From contig JAVDPD010000016.1 in assembly GCA_031296935.1 (NCBI GenBank), positions 59,704 through 123,703 of the forward strand: a DNA stretch of 64,000 bases, written 5' to 3'. The number at the start of each line of letters is the position of its first letter. Position 1 is the first letter of the stretch. This document shows positions 8,098 through 15,525 of this stretch, piece after piece. Below the pieces are notes generated by a model. It made no database searches. It worked only from the letters and a program-made list of their open reading frames with translations, and was not told where the DNA came from. The translations under genes were made by a program, and so were the position numbers. The stretch comes from Cerasicoccus maritimus. GTDB taxonomy: Bacteria > Verrucomicrobiota > Verrucomicrobiia > Opitutales > Cerasicoccaceae.

Positions 8098-9146
8098 TCG
8101 CAGGCGTCCTTTCCAGAGAATGGTTCGTTGAGCGCATAGCCTTCGCCATCCTGGCCTTTGCCCGGCCAATCAATGAGGTTGGCACCAGAGCGCCGTGCGG
8201 CTTCGACGACGATGTGATTCAGGACGCTCTCGTAATAGAAAATCGCGAAGGGTTCGGGGAGGGGCGACATGATTACTTGGGCGGGACTGATGCGGTTAAA
8301 GAGTCCAGCAGTGTCGGCGATTAATTTGCATTCCGCCTCGTAGTCGGTGCCAAATATCCAGCGGTTGGCTGGTGCCAGTGTTTCGGCCTGGAAAGGGCCA
8401 TGCGAGTAGTCGAACACATCGCGTAAGCACGGCGCGGGGCGAAACGTCGTCTCAAGTAGCTTTGCGGCGAGGTTTTGTGAGTAGAGTAGGGTGGGGTTGG
8501 CGAAGTAGAAGTCGACGCCGGAGAGTAGCTCATCGGCCAACTCGCTAAGCGAAAGTTCGGCTGGGAGCTCTTCGGAAAAGGCAGATAAGATGTCAGCAGT
8601 TGGCAACGTTTGCTCACCGAGCTTGGCTGCGATGACCAAGGCTGCTGCTATGGCGCAGACGGGGCCAATGACACGCGGTAGGATTTCGAATTCGTTTTCG
8701 AGCGGATGCCGAATGATCGTCGTGCCTTCGTTGGCTAACGCTTGGAGTAGCTTCGCGCGGTCCCCTTTGCCGGCGTTGATTTGCCCTTCTTCAGTGGAGG
8801 AGGTGACCAGCGTTAGGCCGGCATACTGTTTGCGTTGGGCGAGTGCGATTTGCGCATTGGGCGCGAGCCCTTGGGTGAAGACAACCAAGTGGCGGTCGTC
8901 TTGTGCGGCGGCGTTGTAGAAATGGTTCAGCGGGAGAAACTCGGCGCGAATTGGCGTCCACAAATTCAGCAAACGCACCAAGTAGCGCGCTGCCGCTTCC
9001 GAGCTGCCCAAGCCGGTCGCGACCACGCCTTTGGCTGCCGCTAGTTTATCGAGTGAGGGCAGCACAAGCCCCAGTGTCTGCTCGAGATACTGAGGAATTT
9101 GGGTAAGCCTTTGACTTAAAATTTCGTGACCCAGCGGATCGGGCAT
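8094..9146 (-). CDS. SIS domain protein (GlmS isomerase-like)
   Basis: The 350-residue protein appears to hold two SIS folds. The first has VVATGLGSSEAAARYLVRLL (about residues 41-60), the phosphosugar-binding loop, and the second ends in the diagnostic DVFDYSHGPFQ, similar to the His-Gly-Pro of the glucosamine-6-phosphate synthase isomerase half. SIS proteins isomerise or bind phosphosugars. There is no glutaminase domain, so it is not GlmS; deglycase-type or aldose-ketose isomerisation is possible. It lies three bases after the cyclohydrolase gene and overlaps the fusion gene start. In the cluster it could act on a ribose-phosphate remnant after base removal (inference). Confidence 0.8.
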   Translation of the reverse strand: MPDPLGHEILSQRLTQIPQYLEQTLGLVLPSLDKLAAAKGVVATGLGSSEAAARYLVRLLNLWTPIRAEFLPLNHFYNAAAQDDRHLVVFTQGLAPNAQIALAQRKQYAGLTLVTSSTEEGQINAGKGDRAKLLQALANEGTTIIRHPLENEFEILPRVIGPVCAIAAALVIAAKLGEQTLPTADILSAFSEELPAELSLSELADELLSGVDFYFANPTLLYSQNLAAKLLETTFRPAPCLRDVFDYSHGPFQAETLAPANRWIFGTDYEAECKLIADTAGLFNRISPAQVIMSPLPEPFAIFYYESVLNHIVVEAARRSGANLIDWPGKGQDGEGYALNEPFSGKDACE

Positions 9147-9149
9147 GCA

Positions 9150-10742
9150 TCAGTCCTCGGTCTCCAGGAAGATCCAGTTGACGACGTTGAGGCCACTGCG
9201 GTGAAGGGCTTGGGCGTATTCGTTTTTCTGAACCAGACTGTTGGGGGAATTCATCACCATCTGAATATTCAGGCTGGGGAGGTGACTCTTCAAGACTTGA
9301 AACACGACCTCGTAGTCGCGCTGGTCGAAGGGGATGCCCAGCTTGCGGTAGGAGTCGCGGGTGCCGAGGCTAAGGTTTTGCTCCATGAGCATGCGGTCGA
9401 TGGCAAACGCGCCAAAGCCGGCACCGCGACCATCTTGATAAACGAGCACCACCGCGCCACTGCCGTAGCGCACGATGTGCTGGATGGCGCGGTTGTATTT
9501 TTCCTTGTTGTCGTCGACCTTGACCGGGAAGCGGTTGAGGATCGATTCGCTTTGAATGCGCACAATCGGGCTTTCGTAAGACTTCGGGTTACCGTGCGTG
9601 AGGACGACTAAATCGTCGCCCGTAACGACGTCGTAGTAAACGTGCACACGAAACCAGTAGGGCTCGACCAACAGCGCGCTTAGCGGATTACCGCCCTCGG
9701 TTTTTTCCAGGGCCTTCATTTCGGCGGGGTCGATCTTGAGCATCAACCGGTTGCCGCGGAGCGATTCAAATTTCTTCACCAGCGGATGAACGCCCTGGGT
9801 GTATTCGTCGATCTCATGGTTGCCGAGGATGCCACGCAGTGATTCGTAGGTGACGACAATTTCATCGTCGATCGGACGCACAGGCAGCAGATAGCTGGCC
9901 ATGTAAATAAAGCGCTCGGCCTGTTTTAGGCGGCTGGGCTTAAAGGGGACAACCGGCTCCGGAAGCTTGATTTCAGCCAGCGGAATTTCGTTGGGCCGCG
10001 TCAGCGTATGGCCGGACTCTTTCTTCGACTTGAGGTAGAATAAATTAAAAGGACCGGGCTCGAATTCAATGGCTTCGGCGCGGGCGACCTTGAGGCCATT
10101 GCGCTCCATCGCGGCAACTTTGTCTGGGTTGTTCGTGAGAATGACCCACTCCGCTTCAATGCCGAGGATGTGGACAATGTCGGCAATGTTCTGGTATTGG
10201 CGGTAGTCCTTTTTCAGGCCGAGCAGCTTGTAGGCGTCAAAGGTGGACAGCGTGTCGCCGCTGGCTTGCACAAGCATGCGGTCGCGGGCTTTGGCCGAGT
10301 AGCCGACGCCGCGGCCTTCCTGCAAGAGGTAAAACAAAACGCCCTGGCCACTGTTGGCGATTTTCTCCATAGCACCCTCAAGCTGCTGCACGCAGTCGCA
10401 GTCGCAACCACCTAGTGTTTCGCTGGTTACGCAACTGGAGTGGAGGCGCGTGTGGAGCAAATCAGCATTGACGACATCACCAAAGGTAAGGGCAATGATG
10501 TATCCCTTGTGGATAATATCTTGGAAAATGCAGGCACGAAAATCTCCGAATCTGGTGGGCACGGCCGTGTGTCCTATAAAGACAGTAGCGCCATGGACCG
10601 GGTGGTCGTAGAAATTTCCGCGCTCCAGCTTGGAGGCATATTGGGAATATTCCTGGAGTGTGGCGCCCAGGTCTTTGATCTCAATGGTTTGGGTGTCGCC
10701 AGATTCGGTATGGGTGTGGTTAGCTTGATAAGGGCGACTCAT
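9150..10742 (-). CDS. GTP cyclohydrolase II-like protein with a degenerate second copy
   Basis: The 530-residue protein carries two GTP cyclohydrolase II-type domains. The first (about 70-235) keeps the zinc cysteines C104, C115 and C117 with the spacing of RibA, the QEGRGVGY motif, DYRQY, and the closing TNNPDKV. The second (about 350-525) keeps YQDGRGAGFG, FDQRDY and the shape of the fold, but the zinc Cys positions are occupied by non-cysteine residues around IQSESILNRF. A normal riboflavin RibA has one domain of about 200 residues, and no ribB, ribD or ribH is nearby. A ring-opening step on a purine or pyrimidine nucleotide, as proposed for fungal and bacterial Urc1-type proteins, is inferred. 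This is the promoter-proximal gene of its strand. Confidence 0.88.
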   Translation of the reverse strand: MSRPYQANHTHTESGDTQTIEIKDLGATLQEYSQYASKLERGNFYDHPVHGATVFIGHTAVPTRFGDFRACIFQDIIHKGYIIALTFGDVVNADLLHTRLHSSCVTSETLGGCDCDCVQQLEGAMEKIANSGQGVLFYLLQEGRGVGYSAKARDRMLVQASGDTLSTFDAYKLLGLKKDYRQYQNIADIVHILGIEAEWVILTNNPDKVAAMERNGLKVARAEAIEFEPGPFNLFYLKSKKESGHTLTRPNEIPLAEIKLPEPVVPFKPSRLKQAERFIYMASYLLPVRPIDDEIVVTYESLRGILGNHEIDEYTQGVHPLVKKFESLRGNRLMLKIDPAEMKALEKTEGGNPLSALLVEPYWFRVHVYYDVVTGDDLVVLTHGNPKSYESPIVRIQSESILNRFPVKVDDNKEKYNRAIQHIVRYGSGAVVLVYQDGRGAGFGAFAIDRMLMEQNLSLGTRDSYRKLGIPFDQRDYEVVFQVLKSHLPSLNIQMVMNSPNSLVQKNEYAQALHRSGLNVVNWIFLETED

Positions 10743-10827
10743 GCTTTGAGTTTAAGCAACCATTGTGCCATAAATCAAAGCAGCTAATCCGATTACCTAC
10801 AGTAACTTTGCTCTAGCCCGACTGGGC

Positions 10828-11514
10828 TCATTGCTCGATTTTCCAGATATCGTTATTTCCCACAACTTCTTCACGCGTTAGCAAGGCGACGCTGCCGTCG
10901 AAATGAACCACGTTGGCTTGGCCGTTATGACGATAGGCAATTGCATGTTGCGCGTACTTCTCACTGCCTTCTTCGTATTTTTGGGCACCCCAGCTGGCAA
11001 TTTGCAAATCCAAGGCGTCTGCAAACGCGATAATCTCCGTTGGATTAATGACTTGGACAACGAGCGCCGTGCGCGGCCCTTCGTCGCCCCAGCCCTTTTT
11101 AAGGTTAGTGAAGTTCATGCCATAGCTATGGTTGCCGGCACCGCTGGGGTCTGCTTCCTTGGTGGCTTGATACACAGGGCATTCTGGGATCGCATCATGG
11201 CCCAAGTAGTCGAGAAAGAGTTCATTCTCGTTCCAGTAACCCCGGGTCTCTTTGCCACTATCTGAGATTTCTAAAATCTGTACCGGGGCAAAGTAGCCTT
11301 TCTCAGCTGCATAGGAAATACTGGCCAGCTGCATTTGGCGTAAGTTACTTGCGCATTTGGTTTGATCGGCGCTGGCGCGGGAATTGCCCAACACGGAAAA
11401 TAATATACCCGCCAACACGGCGATGATGCCAAGGACGGCGAGAAGCTCTACCAGCGTGAATGCTTCGCGAGCATCGGATACCGCGCGGGAAGTATGATGA
11501 GATAGGGGAGCCAT
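10828..11514 (-). CDS. Prepilin-like protein with H-X9-DG motif
   Basis: The 228-residue protein has a type IV prepilin N-terminus: a basic leader of about 18 residues, the cleavage and methylation site AFTLVELLAVLGIIAVLAG, and a hydrophobic stretch that forms the pilin helix. The C-terminus carries RHNGQANVVHFDGSV, the H-X9-DG type ending found in the large planctomycete and verrucomicrobial prepilin-like families. The protein is expected in the inner membrane or secreted through a type II-like pathway. It stands alone between two other minus-strand sets. Its function is unknown; these proteins are often abundant paralogues in such genomes. Confidence 0.85.
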   Translation of the reverse strand: MAPLSHHTSRAVSDAREAFTLVELLAVLGIIAVLAGILFSVLGNSRASADQTKCASNLRQMQLASISYAAEKGYFAPVQILEISDSGKETRGYWNENELFLDYLGHDAIPECPVYQATKEADPSGAGNHSYGMNFTNLKKGWGDEGPRTALVVQVINPTEIIAFADALDLQIASWGAQKYEEGSEKYAQHAIAYRHNGQANVVHFDGSVALLTREEVVGNNDIWKIEQ

Positions 11515-11869
11515 GAGCTTGATTGTGATGAGGTGAAAAAGGGATAGGGAAAATGTAGAAAAAATCTGAACTGCTGGCTAATGCGGGTCAGAAGCTCTAT
11601 TATAGGGGAATTATCGGTAAAACTGCCACACATTTAATCATGCGAAGCGTATTTAACTGAGGTTAAGCGGGTCTGGATGTTCGAGAAAAGGGGAGGAAGG
11701 TAGATCGGCCTTAGTTTACGGCGATGGTCTGGTTTTATCTTACATTGATTGGGGTGTGAAGAAAATGAGCGATGTTACGGTCACAATGCTAAATTTGAGT
11801 TACTTTAGGCTCAAAAAAAGCGGGGCCTTTGCTGACCCCGCCTTCACAATGATAGTTTACACAGTGTAG
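11515..11869. other. Noncoding stretch between prepilin and deacetylase genes
   Basis: This 355-base stretch is moderately AT-rich and holds no convincing gene. It would contain the promoter of the prepilin-like gene. A clear terminator for the deacetylase gene lies at 11813-11841. I see no other strong structure in it. Confidence 0.6.
11813..11841 (-). terminator. Rho-independent terminator after deacetylase gene
   Basis: Stem GCGGGG at 11820-11825 pairs with CCCCGC at 11836-11841 around a 10-base loop. The run of seven A at 11813-11819 becomes a U tract on the minus strand, directly after the hairpin. It lies 29 bases past the deacetylase stop. Confidence 0.85.
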
Positions 11870-12550
11870 CTAGCTCTTCTGTGCCTTGAGCAGCTCGGAT
11901 ACCGTGACGAACTGGTAGCCCTGCTCCTTGAGTTGCGGGATGATGGTACGGAGCGCCTCAAGGCTTTTGGGTGACCAGTCATGCATTAGCATGATGGTGC
12001 CGGCTTTGGTTTTCTCGGTCGTGGCGCGTTCGATGATGAGCTCAACGGTCGTGCTTTTGTCCCAATCTTTGACGCCCACATTACAGTCAATCGGCTGAAG
12101 CTGCTGCTCTTCCAGAATGCTCATCAGGGCTGGCGTGTAGAGGATGTAGGGCGCGCGGAAGAGGACGGGGGTGTAGCCGGTGGTTTCCTGAATGATCGCC
12201 TGAGTGTCCATGACCTCCTTCAGTGCTTCTTCATCGGTGAGCTTGTTGAAGTGGGGATGGTTGTAGGAATGATTGCCTGCTTCGTGGCCTTCGGCGAGTA
12301 TGCGCTTGGCCAGCTCCGGGCGGGAGGCGACGCTTTTGCCCTTCCAGAAAAAAGTGGCCTTAACGTCTTCTTCTTTGAAGAGCTTCAGGTATTCCGGCGT
12401 GAGCTGGTTGGGGCCGTCATCAAAGGTCAACGCAATGAGCGGTTGATCCGTATCGACTGACTTGATGCGCTTAAACGTCGAGTCGTTGGCTTGTAAGCTG
12501 ACGGCGGTCAGCAGGCTGAGTGTCGCGATAAGTGTTTGTGGAAACTTCAT
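11870..12550 (-). CDS. Exported polysaccharide deacetylase (CE4/NodB domain)
   Basis: The 226-residue protein has a signal peptide (cut after about residue 21, SLQA-ND) and a complete NodB domain. Motif 1 is TFDDGP (42-47) with catalytic Asp44 and metal Asp45. Motif 2 is HSYNH with metal H94 and H98. Motif 3 is RAP (about 132-134), and the last is LMHDW with catalytic H200. It would remove N- or O-acetyl groups from a polysaccharide (peptidoglycan, chitin-like, or acetylated xylan) in the periplasm or outside. It lies at the end of the carbohydrate gene set, with a clear terminator behind it, and 24 bases after the binding-protein gene, so co-transcription is likely. Confidence 0.92.
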   Translation of the reverse strand: MKFPQTLIATLSLLTAVSLQANDSTFKRIKSVDTDQPLIALTFDDGPNQLTPEYLKLFKEEDVKATFFWKGKSVASRPELAKRILAEGHEAGNHSYNHPHFNKLTDEEALKEVMDTQAIIQETTGYTPVLFRAPYILYTPALMSILEEQQLQPIDCNVGVKDWDKSTTVELIIERATTEKTKAGTIMLMHDWSPKSLEALRTIIPQLKEQGYQFVTVSELLKAQKS

Positions 12551-12574
12551 AACTAAGAGGGTGCGTAAGAAATT

Positions 12575-13090
12575 TTAGTTTACGGGCGTGACGCTCAAAC
12601 CGTCCAGGCGGGCATTGCCTTCGCCAGACAGGATGAAGGCCAGGTTGACCTTGGAGGAGCCCTCGGGAATGGTTACCGTGCGGCTAAATTCCAGGACCTT
12701 GCCGTTGGGGGCGAGGTGGGCTACGTCGATCCAGGCGATTTGGTTGCCGTTGGCATCAAAGCACTGTAGAGCAACCTTGATGATGTCCATAGTGTTATTA
12801 ACGGCGTAGCCCGACACGGTGGCTTTGCCACTGTATTTGAAGGCCATGGAGATGCTGCCGTTTACTTTTTCACCCATGACGGCAATTTTCAGGCCTTTGC
12901 CGGACTTAATGCCTTCGGGGTCGGTGGACAGCTTGATCTCGCCGGATTGGTTCCACTTATACCAGCCGGCGGCTCCGTGTTCGCAGTCGCCATGTGTCAG
13001 GAGGTTGGTCGAAGTGTCTTGCGCCAACAGGCTATTGGCCATCAGGAAGACGAGGAGGGCGCTAAATAAACGATAGTGAGGTGCTTTCAT
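12575..13090 (-). CDS. Exported carbohydrate-binding-like beta-sandwich protein
   Basis: The 171-residue protein has a signal peptide ending near LLAQ-DT. It is followed by one domain with NLLTHGDCEHGAAGWYKW, a pattern typical of CBM4/CBM9/CBM22-like galactose-binding folds, which begin with N-x-x-F-E-G-x-x-x-G-W. The rest alternates hydrophobic strands and ends in NARLDGLSVTPVN, the usual closing strand of these domains. No catalytic motif is present. It lies in line with the Asp-box protein upstream (21 bases) and the deacetylase downstream, so it probably helps bind the same polysaccharide. Ligand specificity is unknown. Confidence 0.7.
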   Translation of the reverse strand: MKAPHYRLFSALLVFLMANSLLAQDTSTNLLTHGDCEHGAAGWYKWNQSGEIKLSTDPEGIKSGKGLKIAVMGEKVNGSISMAFKYSGKATVSGYAVNNTMDIIKVALQCFDANGNQIAWIDVAHLAPNGKVLEFSRTVTIPEGSSKVNLAFILSGEGNARLDGLSVTPVN

Positions 13091-13111
13091 TACAGGCTTG
13101 TTTGGGTGTTT

Positions 13112-15343
13112 TTAAAATGCAGTTGTAGAAAATTCTTGAGCCTTGGGTTCTTGAGGCTGAGCGACACTAGACAGCGGCAGGTAGAAGACACCGTTGCCCG
13201 GGGTGCCGACCACGAGGCGATCACCCGCAAAAGCCAGCTTAAGGCGGTGGCGCTGGGGAATGTGGTTGTCGAGCGCTTGCCAGGTTGCGCCACCATCAGT
13301 GGAGAGCAGCAGTCCCTTGTTGCCGTGCAGGGAGACGGCGAGGCGTTGGCTGTTGTTGAGATCAATGGCCATGGACTCAACACCGCGGTCGAGGACTTGG
13401 GTCCAGCTCACGCCGCTGTCGTCGCTGCGGTAAACCCCGCCGCCTTGCTCCGATACATAATAGACGCCGGTTTCGCTCGGTGAGCTAAAGACCTGCATGA
13501 ACTTGCTCCAGCTGCTGCTCGGGCTGAGGTCTGCGCGCTGCCAGGGGGCGTCGTCGCTGCTGCGGCGATAGACCGCTTTATTCTGCAGGGCGATCATTGA
13601 GCCGTTGCGGTTGCGGGCGAGTTGGTAGCCGGAGTCCCAAATGGAGCTTTGGAAGAAGCCGCCGCTGGGAAGCCCTTCGCTGTCCCAACGCCAGGTGGCG
13701 CCGAGATCGGTGCTGGTCCACACGCCGCCCTTGCCGGGCTTTACGTTGCCGCTGACACCGATGTAGAGCTTGTAGGGGTCGGTTCTGTCGACGGCGATGG
13801 AGTTCACGCGGAAATCGTCTTTGCCCTTGGGCACGCCGCTCATGCCCATGCGCTTGAAGCTCTCGCCGGCGTCGCTGCTCATGTAAACGGTGTCGGCATA
13901 CCAACCGTGCGTTTTGGGGGCCAGCAGGTAAACCATGTCGGTGTCCGACGGCGCAACGACGATGGCTTTGCAATTGTCGAACGAGCCCGTGGTGTGCTGA
14001 AAGGAGGCAGCACCGTCATCGGAGCGGAAGTAGCCGTTGTCGGCCATGCCCATGTGGACGATGTCCGCGTCGTGCGGCATTTGGACGACGGTGTGGATGA
14101 CGGTGTTTTCAATGCCGTCGATGGTCAGCGTCCAGGTTTGCCCGGCATCCCAGCTTTGATAGACGGTGTAATAATCCGTGAAGAACCAGTGCTTCGGGTC
14201 ATTCGGATCGACAACGATGCTTGCGGTGGCGCGGCCAAATTTATCCCACTTGTTCGGTTGGCTGCGGGCAAACCAATCGCCCTGAATGCGCTCGGATTCC
14301 ACTTCGACCCAAGGGCTGTTTACGGAAGTCTTCAAGAAGAACTTGCCGCTGCCGTTGGCTAAAACGAGGAAGTTCGGGCCAGCGCCGATCGCGCGGTAGC
14401 TGTTGCCGGCGGTTGGTTTGGGGCGGGAGTCAGCGAGGTCCAGGCCCTCGGAAGCGTCGATCCACGTGCCGCCGGCGTCATTGGTGTATTTGACGCGCAT
14501 GGAGTCGAAGATGCCATACCAGCGGCGGGGCTCCATTGGGCTTTGAATGATCTCGATGGGGGCTTCGTCGGCGAGCTTGCCCCAGGTGTGGCCGCCGTCA
14601 TCGGAGCGGAAAAGGCCGCCGCCAAGCTCGTGCTTGGTGGTGGAGCCGCCCCAGGCTTGCCGGCTGGACATGTTGCTATTCTGCGCGCAGATGAACAGGT
14701 ATTGGCCGTTGGTTTGATCGATCTTAAAGTCGTTGACGTAGAGGCCGCCGATGCCGATCGATTCCCATGTTTCGCCATCGTCGTGGCTGACAAGTAAGCC
14801 TTCGACGCCGGGCGCCGCATAGATGGTCTGCGGCTCGTCGGGCGAGCGCTGGAGGATGCGGCCGGTGCTGCGGTTGGGGCCGTTGCCAAACACCTGCGTG
14901 CTGTGGACTTCCTTCCAGCTCTGGCCGCCATCGGTGCTTTTATAGATGCCTTGCATCGGCGTCCACTGGTTGCCCACGGCGGCAATGACGATGTCCGGAT
15001 TTTGCGGATCGACCAACATATCACGCACGCAGTCGAGGCTTTGTGGCTCGACGTTGTTGTGCAGCATGCGCCAGTTGCGGCCGCCGTCATCCGAGCGGAA
15101 AATCCCGCCCACGTCGCTGTGCGTGTAGAGAATGTCGGGGTTGACGTCGTTCGTGATGACGTTGAGCAGGTAGCCGCCGCCGCCGATTTTACTCGAACGC
15201 CACGGGCCGTATTCGGCGAGGTTTTCCTGCGGGTCAAAAACTGCCTGCACGACGCCTTCCGCGTCCGGGCGCAAGGGCTCGCCAACGGGCTGTGCCGCTG
15301 CAATGAAAGGGATGAGGAGGGGGAACAACAATGGGCGAAGCAT
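13112..15343 (-). CDS. Exported Asp-box repeat glycoside hydrolase (GH74-like)
   Basis: The 743-residue product starts with a signal peptide (cut near AAAQ). The rest is a double beta-propeller made of at least ten Asp boxes of the form S-x-D-x-G-x-x-W, for example FRSDDGGRNW, YKSTDGGQSW, FRSDDGGHTW and LSTDGGATW. The order of blades and the start LRPDAEGVVQAVFDP match GH74-like xyloglucanases and related BNR proteins. Two Asp residues act as the catalytic pair in GH74, but I could not place them with certainty. The ATG at 15343 is chosen because it begins the signal peptide; an upstream in-frame start would add about 50 unlikely residues. Its neighbour on the 5' side is a paralogue. Predicted activity on a beta-glucan backbone is inference. 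Confidence 0.75.
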   Translation of the reverse strand: MLRPLLFPLLIPFIAAAQPVGEPLRPDAEGVVQAVFDPQENLAEYGPWRSSKIGGGGYLLNVITNDVNPDILYTHSDVGGIFRSDDGGRNWRMLHNNVEPQSLDCVRDMLVDPQNPDIVIAAVGNQWTPMQGIYKSTDGGQSWKEVHSTQVFGNGPNRSTGRILQRSPDEPQTIYAAPGVEGLLVSHDDGETWESIGIGGLYVNDFKIDQTNGQYLFICAQNSNMSSRQAWGGSTTKHELGGGLFRSDDGGHTWGKLADEAPIEIIQSPMEPRRWYGIFDSMRVKYTNDAGGTWIDASEGLDLADSRPKPTAGNSYRAIGAGPNFLVLANGSGKFFLKTSVNSPWVEVESERIQGDWFARSQPNKWDKFGRATASIVVDPNDPKHWFFTDYYTVYQSWDAGQTWTLTIDGIENTVIHTVVQMPHDADIVHMGMADNGYFRSDDGAASFQHTTGSFDNCKAIVVAPSDTDMVYLLAPKTHGWYADTVYMSSDAGESFKRMGMSGVPKGKDDFRVNSIAVDRTDPYKLYIGVSGNVKPGKGGVWTSTDLGATWRWDSEGLPSGGFFQSSIWDSGYQLARNRNGSMIALQNKAVYRRSSDDAPWQRADLSPSSSWSKFMQVFSSPSETGVYYVSEQGGGVYRSDDSGVSWTQVLDRGVESMAIDLNNSQRLAVSLHGNKGLLLSTDGGATWQALDNHIPQRHRLKLAFAGDRLVVGTPGNGVFYLPLSSVAQPQEPKAQEFSTTAF

Positions 15344-15525
15344 TGAATACTTTCGTGTTAAAGGCCCACTTTGGGGCCATGCGTTTAGGAAATCCCATAA
15401 CTTTAACGCAAGTCGTCGCCCATTAGAAACTAGACTTTGAATGTTACTGTAACGTAAGGAAGGGCGCATGGCTCGGAAAAGTGCTTCCTGAACCATGCGC
15501 CATCCTCCCGGAGAACGCGAGCCTA

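Noticed and set aside
9150-10742. Riboflavin synthesis gene ribA
   Set aside because: Two GCH II-type copies, large size and absence of rib genes nearby make a riboflavin role less likely than another ring-opening step.
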